8,544 nucleotides of DNA from Caldilineae bacterium (lineage in GTDB: Bacteria > Chloroflexota > Anaerolineae > J102). This document shows positions 1 to 7,177 of the stretch, in pieces. Within the stretch, counting starts at the first letter, position 1, and every line of letters starts with the position of its first letter. The notes under the pieces are model-generated. The model was not told where the DNA came from, searched no databases, and was given only the letters and a program-made list of their open reading frames with translations. The stretch lies in assembly GCA_003694905.1 (NCBI GenBank), contig RFJM01000351.1:1-8544 (forward strand), read 5' to 3'. The position numbers and the translations under genes are program-made.

Positions 1-2154
1 CACGACGACCTGGCCAAGCCCCACGGTCGCGGCACGGAGGTGCGGACCTTGATCTGGGATGGCGCGGGCTGGAGCGATCCCATGAACCTCACCGATGACC
101 AACAACCCGACGTCGCGCCCGTCGCCGCCTTCGACGGCCGCGGCCACGGCCTGGTGGTGTGGGAGCGCTCCAAATTGACCGCGGACGCGCCGCCCACTCT
201 CAATCGCGACTTCGTGCGCAGCCTGGAGATCGCAGCCAGCGTCTGGGACGGCGAGCACTGGTCCGAACCGGCGATGCTCACCGACAACGAGCTCATGGAT
301 CACGCCCTCCAACTGGCAACAGGCGCAGACGGCGCGGTCATGGCCCTGTGGCGGACCAACGACGGCGAGGACATCCTCGGCAATGCCGACCATCCCCTCA
401 CCCTGACTTACGCGATCTGGGATGGCGAGAACTGGAGCGAACCCGCGGCGGCGCTGACCGGCCTGCAGAGCGTGATCAACGCGGCCCTGGCCATGCGCTC
501 CGCCACCCAAGCCGCCCTGGTCTACGCCCAGGACATGGACGGCGACCTGACCACGGCCGACGACGCGGAACTCTTCTACAGCCTTTACGACGGCGCCGCC
601 TGGAGCGAGCCTCAACGCCTGACCGACGACGCGGTCTCCGACGGCGTCCCGGCCCTGGCCTACGACGCAGCCGGCGCGCTGCACCTGGTCTGGCTGCGGG
701 ATGGCGATCTGGTGTGGCTGCACGATTCCTGGAACGCGGCCGACGCTCGCGTGGTGCGGGCCCAGAGCACGGCCGCCGGCTTCCTGGGCTTCACCCTCAA
801 CCGCGCGGCCAACGGCAACCTGGCCCTGGTGTGGCAAAGCATGGGCCCCGAGGGCGCGGACCTGACCTACAGCATCTACGACGCGACCGCGGATGACTGG
901 TCGGCCGACCTGGCGTTGATGAGCGACGCCTCGGTGGAGGCGAGCCACAGCCCGGCTTTCGGCGGCGATGGAACCCTTTACCTGGCCTACCAGAAGGTGG
1001 CCACCGACTTCGTCACCCGCACCATCGAGATCGAACCCGGCCAGCCCTTCACCGTGACCAACGTGCCGCAGCCGGGCCAGGCCGATCTGGTGTTCCTGGA
1101 GCACACCGTGGCCCAAGACCTGACCCTGGATGACTTCAGCGTCTCGCCCGCCAACCCCGCGCCAGGACAGCCCATCACCCTGACCGCGGTTCTGCGCAAC
1201 GCCGGCGACCTGATGGCGGCCGCGCCGCAGGTGACCTTCTACGACGGTGACGCACCCATCGCCGCGCAAACCCTGCCCGACCTGAGCGCAGGCTACACCA
1301 CGACCGTCCAGGCCACGTGGACGCTCCCGCTCGACCCGACGCCTCACATCCTGCGCGCCGTGGCCGATCCCGAAGGTCAGGTGGCTGAGTCCGATGAGAC
1401 CAACAACGAACTCACCCTCCAAACCACCCTGCCCGACCTGGCCGTGGATCTGGTCACCACCGTGTATGAGACAAACTGGCTCACCTTCACCACCCGGCTG
1501 GTGAATCAGGGCGCGCTGGACATCACCGAGCCGTTCAGCGTCACCCTGCGGGCCAACGATCCCGTCACCGGCACGATAGTGGGCCTGGACGTGATCAGCG
1601 ACACGGTAGCCGCGGGCCAGGCGATCACGGCCACCCACTTGTACCCGGCCGCGATGGTGCGCATGGAGTGGGCGGACAGTTTGTGGGTCGTGGTCGACGA
1701 CGGCGACCGGGTGGCCGAGGCCGACGAGGGCAACAACACCTCCGTGGTCCGGCCCGACATCTTGCCCGACCTGAGCATAAGCGACGCCGACATCCACACC
1801 GAGCGACCCCAACTGGGCGGCCTGTACATGGGCGAGCCGTTCACCATCACCATACACAACAGCGGCTACTTCACGGCCACCGATGTGTTGGTGGAAGTGC
1901 GCGAGGGTGAAGAGATCACGGGAACGCTCCTCTATCAAGAAACGTTGCCCCTGGTCGCGCCCGGCGCCACGGGCACGGTGACCATGAGCCTGACCGAGAG
2001 CGCGCCCTTGCTCGTGATGCTCGATCCCGAAAACAGCATCACCGAACTGGACGAGAGCAACAACCTGGCTACTGGCGAGGCCGTCATCGTCGCGGCCGGC
2101 CCATACCGTTACTACTTGCCCATGCTGTCCGTGAGAGGCCAGATTGGGCGGTGA
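1..2154 (+). CDS. Surface/secreted repeat protein with propeller-like repeats and three CARDB-like domains (5' partial)
   Basis: The reading frame is open from base 1, so the gene starts upstream; the GTG at 40 is internal (the codons before it read HDDLAKPHGRGTE). The N-terminal half repeats the pattern [IV]WDGxxWSEPxxLTDD, starting near nt 52, 241, 415 and 583, with a degenerate copy (IYDATADDW) near 874. The spacing of about 56-63 residues suggests beta-propeller blades of a sialidase-like or WD-like type. Three CARDB-like (cell-adhesion-related, Ig-fold) domains follow, at about nt 1117-1434, 1435-1762 and 1768-2100. Each ends in an acidic E-x-D-E-x-N-N motif (ESDETNN, EADEGNN, ELDESNN). 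The last residues, PYRYYLPMLSVRGQIGR, carry a Y-L-P tail of the kind I recall on exported Chloroflexota proteins. An extracellular, adhesive or binding role is inferred. No catalytic motif is visible in this part, and any signal peptide or enzyme domain would lie outside the window. The domain classes are fairly sure; the function is unknown. Confidence 0.85.
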   Translation, partial: HDDLAKPHGRGTEVRTLIWDGAGWSDPMNLTDDQQPDVAPVAAFDGRGHGLVVWERSKLTADAPPTLNRDFVRSLEIAASVWDGEHWSEPAMLTDNELMDHALQLATGADGAVMALWRTNDGEDILGNADHPLTLTYAIWDGENWSEPAAALTGLQSVINAALAMRSATQAALVYAQDMDGDLTTADDAELFYSLYDGAAWSEPQRLTDDAVSDGVPALAYDAAGALHLVWLRDGDLVWLHDSWNAADARVVRAQSTAAGFLGFTLNRAANGNLALVWQSMGPEGADLTYSIYDATADDWSADLALMSDASVEASHSPAFGGDGTLYLAYQKVATDFVTRTIEIEPGQPFTVTNVPQPGQADLVFLEHTVAQDLTLDDFSVSPANPAPGQPITLTAVLRNAGDLMAAAPQVTFYDGDAPIAAQTLPDLSAGYTTTVQATWTLPLDPTPHILRAVADPEGQVAESDETNNELTLQTTLPDLAVDLVTTVYETNWLTFTTRLVNQGALDITEPFSVTLRANDPVTGTIVGLDVISDTVAAGQAITATHLYPAAMVRMEWADSLWVVVDDGDRVAEADEGNNTSVVRPDILPDLSISDADIHTERPQLGGLYMGEPFTITIHNSGYFTATDVLVEVREGEEITGTLLYQETLPLVAPGATGTVTMSLTESAPLLVMLDPENSITELDESNNLATGEAVIVAAGPYRYYLPMLSVRGQIGR

Positions 2155-2166
2155 GATTTGAAGTCG

Positions 2167-2221
2167 GAGGGCCGTCGCCCCGAATCGGAGGCGTCGCCGC
2201 ACGAGCATGACGACGGCCCTC
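2167..2221 (+). terminator. Possible transcription terminator hairpin after the CARDB protein gene
   Basis: GAGGGCCGTCG (2167-2177) and CGACGGCCCTC (2211-2221) form a perfect 11-bp inverted repeat with a 33-nt loop, starting 12 nt after the stop codon. The loop contains a partial direct repeat of the left arm (TCGGAGG..CGTCGCC at 2165-2180 and 2185-2198). Position and stem strength suit a terminator or 3' mRNA-stabilising structure. The loop is long and no clear T-run follows, so it is not a classic intrinsic terminator. Confidence 0.45.
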
Positions 2222-2238
2222 TACCATTGTCTTTGTAG

Positions 2239-2405
2239 ACGCGATTCGTAACTACTCAGCCTGTCATTGCGAGGAGCGAAGCGACGAAGCAATCTCCTAC
2301 TTGGGGGGTGGAGATTGCTTCGCCTTCGGCTCGCAATGACATGATAGGGGGACTTTCGCGAGAGGGCTTGCCATCGCCGGACATGTCTGAGTAGTTAACG
2401 CGATT
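2239..2405. mobile_element. MITE-like non-coding insertion with terminal inverted repeats and flanking direct repeat
   Basis: TAACTACTCAG (2249-2259) and CTGAGTAGTTA (2387-2397) are perfect 11-bp inverted repeats bounding about 150 bp with no coding capacity. ACGCGATT is present just outside on both sides (2239-2246 and 2398-2405). Two readings fit. One is an 8-bp target duplication with a 2-nt offset on the left. The other is a 5-bp duplication (CGATT) with ends CGTAACTACTCAG and CTGAGTAGTTAACG that pair except for a 1-nt indel. Inside lies the separate palindrome at 2262-2341. The structure is that of a miniature inverted-repeat element moved in trans by an unknown transposase. I do not recognise the family. 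Confidence 0.55.
2262..2341. repeat. Large imperfect palindrome of the TGTCATTGCGAG / GCAATCTCC interspersed repeat type
   Basis: The left arm (2262-2297) and right arm (2310-2341) pair through a perfect 12-bp outer stem (TGTCATTGCGAG with CTCGCAATGACA) and a perfect 13-bp inner stem (CGAAGCAATCTCC with GGAGATTGCTTCG). An asymmetric internal bulge separates the stems (11 nt on the left, 7 nt on the right), and the loop is 12 nt (2298-2309). From memory, the same core (GTCATTGCGAG..GAAGCAATCTC) occurs as a dispersed intergenic palindrome in many unrelated bacterial genomes, so I take it to be a member of that repeat class. It sits wholly inside the MITE-like element. Confidence 0.8.
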
Positions 2406-2628
2406 GTTTTAGTCGTGGGGCTTCGTAATCACGAAGGTGGATAACCGCACTACGTAAAGTTTTGTCTGGCTTCGCCTTGCGATGCGGCGGGACACTTTGG
2501 CCGCGAAGCGATGGTACGCTCTCGCTCGCGCAATGAGGGGGACACACACGTGCCGCCTGTCTCCGGCGATGCTACTGCCTGGTTGCGACCGGTTGCAAAG
2601 CCTGTCCTATCTCCTCTGGCCCCCCTTC
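2406..2628. other. Non-coding spacer with a small hairpin and probable decayed palindrome repeat
   Basis: I see no convincing gene in this stretch. It holds a 6-bp perfect hairpin, CTTCGT-AATC-ACGAAG, at 2421-2436. Around 2469-2540 there are fragments resembling the palindrome at 2262-2341: GGCTTCGCC (2468-2476) pairing in part with GCGAAGC (2503-2509), and CTCGCTCGCGCAATGAG (2521-2537) resembling CGGCTCGCAATGAC. This may be an eroded second copy of the repeat. The short open frames starting near 2482 and 2511 have no ribosome-binding site and no recognisable protein sequence. Confidence 0.35.
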
Positions 2629-2638
2629 TTGACGCCAG

Positions 2639-2668
2639 TTGCCGCGCGAGGCCCGGTGCTGGTATGAT
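2639..2668 (+). promoter_or_regulatory. Predicted sigma70-type promoter with extended -10 for the phosphatase-uvrA unit
   Basis: The -10 box TATGAT (2663-2668, 5 of 6 consensus) is preceded by TGG, giving an extended -10. A weak -35, TTGCCG (2639-2644), lies 18 nt upstream. Transcription would start near 2675, leaving a leader of about 59 nt before the ATG at 2734. It is the only convincing promoter-like site in the spacer and probably serves the phosphatase gene and uvrA. Confidence 0.6.
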
Positions 2669-2733
2669 ATACAGTTGCTGTGTCCTGCAGCGGACATCGT
2701 CCCCTTGTACCCTCCTTCATCCTTTCCACGCCC

Positions 2734-3831
2734 ATGACCCCTGAACCAACCCGCGACATCCCCATACCGGACATTCCCCTCGAAGACCGAGGCTACGGCT
2801 ACAAGGTAGGCACCGAACTCTACCTGGTTCGGCACGGCGAGTCCATGACCAACACGTACCGGAACCTTGTGGCCTATGATCCCAACCTGACCGCGCTTGG
2901 CTGGGCGCAGGCCCTGCGGGTTGGGGCCTGGATGGCCGAGCACGCGAGAGTCGATGTCGTCGTCACGTCTCCGCTGCGACGCGCCCATAGCACCGCGCTC
3001 GCCATCGCACATGCCCAGGGCCTGCAGCCGGTGGTCGTTCCAGGGCTGGAGGAGTTCAGCCGCAGCTTCTGGGACGAACTGCCCGCGCATCATCCCACCC
3101 GTCCCTGGCCCGGCCGCACCGATTGGACCCCCACCTTCGAGCAACATCCCACCTTTGTGGCCTTTCGGGAACGGGTACACGCAGCCCTGGCCGAGATCCT
3201 GGACCGTTACAGCGGCCGGCGCATCTGCATCGTCAGCCACGGCGGCACCATGGGTGTTCTGCTGGCGGCGATGGTCGGCGCAGTTCAGCTTTCTGCCTGG
3301 AATGAGAATACGGGCATCAGCCATTTCATCTGGACGGAATGGCAACGCTGGCTGTTACACTACGTCAACCGTACCGAACACCTGGTGGGCCTGGTCCCCT
3401 CGAGCTATGCGCGCGTGCCCGAAGCCCAGGCAGATGAAGACGGCCTCTGGTCCCTGCCGGACAAGGTCATCGGCTCCTGGTCCGACCTCCCCGCCCATCC
3501 CGAACTGGCCTTTCTGAGCAATCGCCTGCGCCGATCCGACCGGGCTCTCTTCGTCCACCCGCCCGATCCGATCACCCCTCTACGCATTGCCATCCGCTCG
3601 GGCGGCGCTGTCATCCTCAGCGATGACCTGGAACAACTGGAACAGGGCGAACTGCGCCGGGCCGTACTCAACGCCAATCACATCCGTTACCAGTATCTCT
3701 TCCGGCCGGTTCCCTATCCCGACCATGAATTCGACCTGGTCGTGGCCCCGGCCGACTGCCACCAACTCGACGACGAACTCCTACGCCTGGCAAAATCACC
3801 CGATGCCGTGATCCGCTGGCACGATAACTAA
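2734..3831 (+). CDS. Histidine phosphatase (phosphoglycerate mutase-like) family protein with C-terminal extension
   Basis: This is a 365-aa protein of the histidine phosphatase superfamily, which transfers phosphate through a phosphohistidine. Visible catalytic elements are the RHG motif at residues 33-35 (LVRHGES), R83 in [10 protein letters not shown], the acidic E107 region and the second histidine H169 in IVSHGG. The phosphatase fold covers about residues 27-225, and no signal peptide is seen. Residues from about 230 to 365 extend beyond a normal member of about 200-240 aa and match no domain I recognise. That part contains [21 protein letters not shown], vaguely like the end of a Rossmann fold. 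I chose the ATG at 2734. The frame also opens at a GTG at 2680, but that lies only about 5 nt past the predicted transcription start and would add a non-conserved 18-residue leader. Neither start has a Shine-Dalgarno. The substrate is unknown. The stop codon is 23 nt before uvrA, suggesting co-transcription. Confidence 0.88.
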   Translation: MTPEPTRDIPIPDIPLEDRGYGYKVGTELYLVRHGESMTNTYRNLVAYDPNLTALGWAQALRVGAWMAEHARVDVVVTSPLRRAHSTALAIAHAQGLQPVVVPGLEEFSRSFWDELPAHHPTRPWPGRTDWTPTFEQHPTFVAFRERVHAALAEILDRYSGRRICIVSHGGTMGVLLAAMVGAVQLSAWNENTGISHFIWTEWQRWLLHYVNRTEHLVGLVPSSYARVPEAQADEDGLWSLPDKVIGSWSDLPAHPELAFLSNRLRRSDRALFVHPPDPITPLRIAIRSGGAVILSDDLEQLEQGELRRAVLNANHIRYQYLFRPVPYPDHEFDLVVAPADCHQLDDELLRLAKSPDAVIRWHDN

Positions 3832-3854
3832 ATCCCTTCTCCCGACTCACTTAC

Positions 3855-6803
3855 ATGGCTCAAGATCGTCTCATCGTTCGCGGCGCCCGCGAACACAATC
3901 TCAAGAATATTACCGTCGAGATCCCCCGCGACAGGCTGGTGGTCATCACCGGTCTTTCCGGCTCGGGCAAGTCCTCTCTGGCCTTCGACACCATCTACGC
4001 TGAGGGCCAGCGTCGCTATGTCGAATCCCTCTCCGCCTATGCCCGCCAGTTCCTGGGGCTGATGGAAAAACCCGACGTCGACCAGATCGAGGGCCTTTCG
4101 CCGGCTATCTCCATCGACCAGAAGGGTACCAGCCGCAACCCTCGTTCCACCGTCGGCACCGTCACCGAGATCTACGACTACCTGCGGCTTCTCTTTGCCC
4201 GCATCGGCCAGCCCCACTGTCCCAAGTGCGGCCAGCCCATCAGCCGCCAGACTACCGAGCAGATCGTTGACGCCCTGCTGGAGTATCCCGAACGCAGCCG
4301 CATCCTCATCCTGGCGCCCTTGATCAAAGATCGCAAGGGGGAACACAAGGCGGTGTTCGACGACGTGCGCAAGATGGGTTTTGTGCGCGTGCGGGTGGAC
4401 GGCGAGATATACGACGTCACCGAAGAGATCGAGCTGGACCGCTACAAGATGCACACCATCGAAGCCGTAGTGGACCGCCTCATCATCCGCCACGGCGACA
4501 ACGGCCAGCAGGGGCTCGACCTTTCCCGTCTGGCAGACTCGGTGGAGACGGCGCTGAACCTTGGGGGCGGTGTGCTCACCATCGCCGATGTGAGCGATCC
4601 GGAGCACCCGCGAGATCGTCTCTTTTCCGAACACCTGGCCTGTGCCGCCTGTGGCGTCAGCCTGCCCGAAATCGAACCCCGCACGTTTTCCTTCAACTCG
4701 CCCCATGGTGCCTGCCCCACCTGCACAGGTCTCGGCACCCAGATGGAGTTCGATCCCGACCTCATCGTCCCCGACCCCAACCTGAGCCTGGCCGAGGGCG
4801 CGCTGCATCCCTGGTCTCGGGAAACTGCTACCTACTACCAGGCATTGATTGAAGCCGTCTGCCGGCACTACGGCATTCCCTATACAACCCCCTGGAAGCA
4901 GCTCAGTCGCAAGCAGCAGGACATCATCCTTTATGGCGGCAAGCGCGGGGAGAACATACGCGTCAGCTACGTTAACCAACACGGCCAGCGGCGCCAGTTC
5001 CAGACCACGTACGAAGGTATCATCCCCAACCTGCAGCGGCGCTATCGCGAGACAACCTCGGAATACATCCGTGGCGAAGTCCTGGAACGCTATATGACCA
5101 ATCGCCCCTGCCCCGCCTGCGGCGGCAAGCGCCTGCGCCCCGAAGCCCTGGCCGTGACCGTGCAGGGACTCAACATCGACCAGGTCACGCGGATGTCGGT
5201 GGGCGAGGCGCTGCAGTGGGTGCGCTGGTTGCGGGGTAGCCAGGAAGATGAGCACTACAACGCACCTCTGCCCGAGAAGGTACCGGAATCCTCCCCCCTG
5301 ACCCAGCGGGAGTGGACCATCGCCCGCCAGGTGCTCAAAGAGATCCAGGCCCGCTTGCGCTTCATGCACGACGTGGGGCTGGAGTATCTGACCCTCAACC
5401 GCCAGGCCGGCACCCTGAGCGGAGGCGAGGCCCAGCGCATTCGTCTGGCAACGCAAATCGGCTCTCAACTGATGGGCGTGCTGTACATCCTTGATGAGCC
5501 GAGCATCGGTCTGCACCAGCGCGACAATGCCCGCCTGATCCGCACGCTTTGCGACCTGCGCGACCTGGGCAACACGGTGCTCGTCGTTGAACATGACGAG
5601 GAAACCATGCGTGCGGCCGACTGGATCATCGACCTGGGACCCGGCGCCGGTGAGCACGGCGGACAGATCGTGGCCGAGGGTCCACCGGAGGCCGTGGCCG
5701 CCAACGAGAACAGCCTCACCGGGGCCTATCTCTCGGGCCGCCGCAGCATCCCCGTGCCCAAGGTAAGGCGTCCCGGCACAGGCGAGTACCTGATCCTGCG
5801 CGGTGCCGCGGAAAACAATCTCAAGCACATCGACGTGCGCTTCCCGCTGGGCAAATTCATCGTTGTCACGGGCGTCAGCGGCTCCGGCAAATCCACGCTG
5901 GTTATCGACACGCTGTACCGGGCCGTGGCCAAACGCCTCTATCGCGCCAAAGAGAAGCCGGGACGTCACGACAGCATCGAGGGCCTGGAGCACCTGGACA
6001 AGGTCATCGACATCGATCAGTCGCCCATCGGCCGCACACCCCGTTCTAACCCGGCCACCTACACCGACGTGTTTACGCCCATCAGGCAGCTCTTCGCCGC
6101 CCTGCCCGAATCCAAGCTCCGCGGCTACAAGCCGGGACGGTTTTCCTTCAACGTGAAGGGCGGCCGTTGCGAGGCCTGTCGCGGGGATGGCATCATCCGC
6201 ATCGAGATGCAGTTCCTCCCCGATGTCTACGTGCCTTGCGAGGTATGCCATGGCAAGCGCTACAATCGCGAAGCGCTTGAGATCACCTACAAGGGTAAGA
6301 ACATCGCCGACGTGCTGGACATGACCGTAGAGGAGGCGCTCGAATTCTTCGAGAACATCTCGCGCATTCGCAACAAGCTGGAGACCCTGTATCGGGTGGG
6401 TCTGGGCTACATCAAGCTGGGGCAGCCCGCCACCACACTCTCCGGCGGCGAGGCTCAGCGTGTCAAGCTATCGAAGGAGCTGTCGCGGCGGGCAACGGGC
6501 AAGACCCTCTACATCCTGGATGAGCCTACCACCGGTCTGCACTTCGCGGATGTGGAGAAACTACTGTCCGTGCTACATGATCTGGTGGATCGTGGCAACA
6601 CCGTGCTGGTCATCGAGCACAATCTGGATGTCATCAAATCGGCCGATTGGATCATCGACCTGGGTCCTGAGGGTGGCGACCGCGGTGGCCGGGTGGTGGT
6701 CGAAGGTACGCCGGAGCGCGTGGCCCAGCACCCCCGCTCGTACACGGGCCAGTTCCTGCGCAAGGTATTGCCCATGCCTGCCGCCGAATCCGCGGCGTCC
6801 TGA
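3855..6803 (+). CDS. uvrA: Excinuclease ABC subunit A (UvrA), nucleotide excision repair ATPase
   Basis: This complete 982-aa UvrA is the damage-recognition subunit that loads UvrB onto distorted DNA. The start is supported by the family N-terminus [11 protein letters not shown]. ATPase module I has Walker A GLSGSGKS (33-40), signature LSGGE (521-525) and LYILDEP (543-549). Module II has Walker A GVSGSGKS (673-680), LSGGE (862-866) and LYILDEP (885-891). Zinc-binding pairs are C263/C266 with C287/C290 and C772/C775 with C795/C798; further CxxC pairs lie at 122/125 and 419/422. The protein is somewhat longer than E. coli UvrA (940 aa), partly through a polar segment near residues 459-487 before the first signature. 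All key motifs are intact, so it should be functional. It lies 23 nt after the phosphatase gene with no clear Shine-Dalgarno, so translation may be coupled or leader-independent. No LexA-type operator was recognised. Confidence 0.98.
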   Translation: MAQDRLIVRGAREHNLKNITVEIPRDRLVVITGLSGSGKSSLAFDTIYAEGQRRYVESLSAYARQFLGLMEKPDVDQIEGLSPAISIDQKGTSRNPRSTVGTVTEIYDYLRLLFARIGQPHCPKCGQPISRQTTEQIVDALLEYPERSRILILAPLIKDRKGEHKAVFDDVRKMGFVRVRVDGEIYDVTEEIELDRYKMHTIEAVVDRLIIRHGDNGQQGLDLSRLADSVETALNLGGGVLTIADVSDPEHPRDRLFSEHLACAACGVSLPEIEPRTFSFNSPHGACPTCTGLGTQMEFDPDLIVPDPNLSLAEGALHPWSRETATYYQALIEAVCRHYGIPYTTPWKQLSRKQQDIILYGGKRGENIRVSYVNQHGQRRQFQTTYEGIIPNLQRRYRETTSEYIRGEVLERYMTNRPCPACGGKRLRPEALAVTVQGLNIDQVTRMSVGEALQWVRWLRGSQEDEHYNAPLPEKVPESSPLTQREWTIARQVLKEIQARLRFMHDVGLEYLTLNRQAGTLSGGEAQRIRLATQIGSQLMGVLYILDEPSIGLHQRDNARLIRTLCDLRDLGNTVLVVEHDEETMRAADWIIDLGPGAGEHGGQIVAEGPPEAVAANENSLTGAYLSGRRSIPVPKVRRPGTGEYLILRGAAENNLKHIDVRFPLGKFIVVTGVSGSGKSTLVIDTLYRAVAKRLYRAKEKPGRHDSIEGLEHLDKVIDIDQSPIGRTPRSNPATYTDVFTPIRQLFAALPESKLRGYKPGRFSFNVKGGRCEACRGDGIIRIEMQFLPDVYVPCEVCHGKRYNREALEITYKGKNIADVLDMTVEEALEFFENISRIRNKLETLYRVGLGYIKLGQPATTLSGGEAQRVKLSKELSRRATGKTLYILDEPTTGLHFADVEKLLSVLHDLVDRGNTVLVIEHNLDVIKSADWIIDLGPEGGDRGGRVVVEGTPERVAQHPRSYTGQFLRKVLPMPAAESAAS

Positions 6804-6842
6804 CGGCCGCTGCGGCCGTCTCGTCGCCCAACATGGTTGGGC
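6802..6842 (+). terminator. Tandem hairpins at the end of uvrA, probable terminator
   Basis: Two stem-loops lie back to back, the first overlapping the uvrA stop codon. GACGGCCG-CTG-CGGCCGTC spans 6802-6820 (8-bp stem). GCCCAAC-ATG-GTTGGGC spans 6826-6842 (7-bp perfect stem, 3-nt loop) and is followed by TTCT. The compact second stem fits an intrinsic terminator, although the T-tract is short. Termination here would separate uvrA from the independently promoted miaB. Confidence 0.6.
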
Positions 6843-7084
6843 TTCTACCCGTCGGGCAGAGTGTCAACCTCTCTCCCGGGCCAAATGAACCGACCCCTCA
6901 GACAGGACTGTATGTGGGACGTGCTTTCCGGCCTGTCCGGCTGCCGGGCCACACAGCACGGCCCGGCAAGCTGCAGCGGTGGGTGGTTGTCCGGTTGGGG
7001 CGGGCCGCGGCTGTTCCGGGGCGGGCGGATGGAAAGCGACCGGCCGCCCCGACGACGAAACGCTCCCGGACTCGTGTCTCACTC
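6843..7084. other. GC-rich structured spacer between uvrA and miaB
   Basis: No convincing gene is present. Two strong inverted repeats occur. TGCCGGGCC (6942-6950) pairs perfectly with GGCCCGGCA (6960-6968) around a 9-nt loop. The segment 7017-7028 pairs with 7040-7051 (8 bp, one mismatch, 3 bp) around an 11-nt loop. I found no tRNA, SRP RNA, RNase P RNA or riboswitch signature. The structures could be a small RNA, barriers to read-through or simply GC-rich sequence. Confidence 0.4.
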
Positions 7085-7113
7085 TTGCCAGTCTCCAATC
7101 GCCTTGCTATAAT
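7085..7113 (+). promoter_or_regulatory. Strong predicted sigma70 promoter of miaB
   Basis: The -35 box is TTGCCA (7085-7090, 5 of 6 consensus), the spacer is 17 nt and the -10 box is a perfect TATAAT (7108-7113), preceded by TGC as an extended -10. The predicted start near 7120 gives a leader of about 58 nt before the miaB ATG. This is the best promoter in the window. Confidence 0.8.
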
Positions 7114-7169
7114 CCCTTCTCGCACAACGATCCCACACTGTTGGCCCCTCGTACAAGGGACAACCAACG

Positions 7170-7174
7170 GAGGC
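7170..7174 (+). promoter_or_regulatory. Ribosome-binding site of miaB
   Basis: The sequence AACGGAGGCAATATG contains a Shine-Dalgarno core GGAGG three nucleotides upstream of the ATG at 7178. It fixes that start and contrasts with the two upstream genes, which lack such a site. Confidence 0.8.
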
Positions 7175-7177
7175 AAT

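Noticed and set aside
2239..2540. A CRISPR array or tRNA in the repeat-rich spacer
   Set aside because: There are no regularly spaced direct repeats, and no cloverleaf or T-loop consensus.
2629..2668. TTGACG at 2629 as the -35 box paired with TATGAT
   Set aside because: The spacer would be 28 nt, far outside the workable range. TTGCCG at 2639 gives 18 nt.
2680..2733. GTG at 2680 as the phosphatase start
   Set aside because: It lies only about 5 nt after the predicted transcription start and adds 18 residues unlike the family. The ATG at 2734 is preferred, although a near-leaderless start cannot be excluded.
2482..2744. Short + strand frames in the spacer before the phosphatase
   Set aside because: They have no Shine-Dalgarno, contain repeat-derived sequence and overlap the predicted promoter.
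2572..3345. A 257-codon minus-strand frame across the phosphatase start
   Set aside because: It overlaps a gene with clear catalytic motifs and has no family features or ribosome-binding site.
3831..3841. The 11-mer AATCCCTTCTC before uvrA, repeated just after the miaB -10 box (7111-7121)
   Set aside because: Several shared 11-mers are expected by chance in 8.5 kb, and the uvrA copy has no good -10 or -35 next to it.
3828..6251. An 807-codon open frame on the minus strand opposite uvrA
   Set aside because: It is the mirror of uvrA codon bias in GC-rich DNA. Its translation is low-complexity with no recognisable domain, while the + strand has every UvrA motif.
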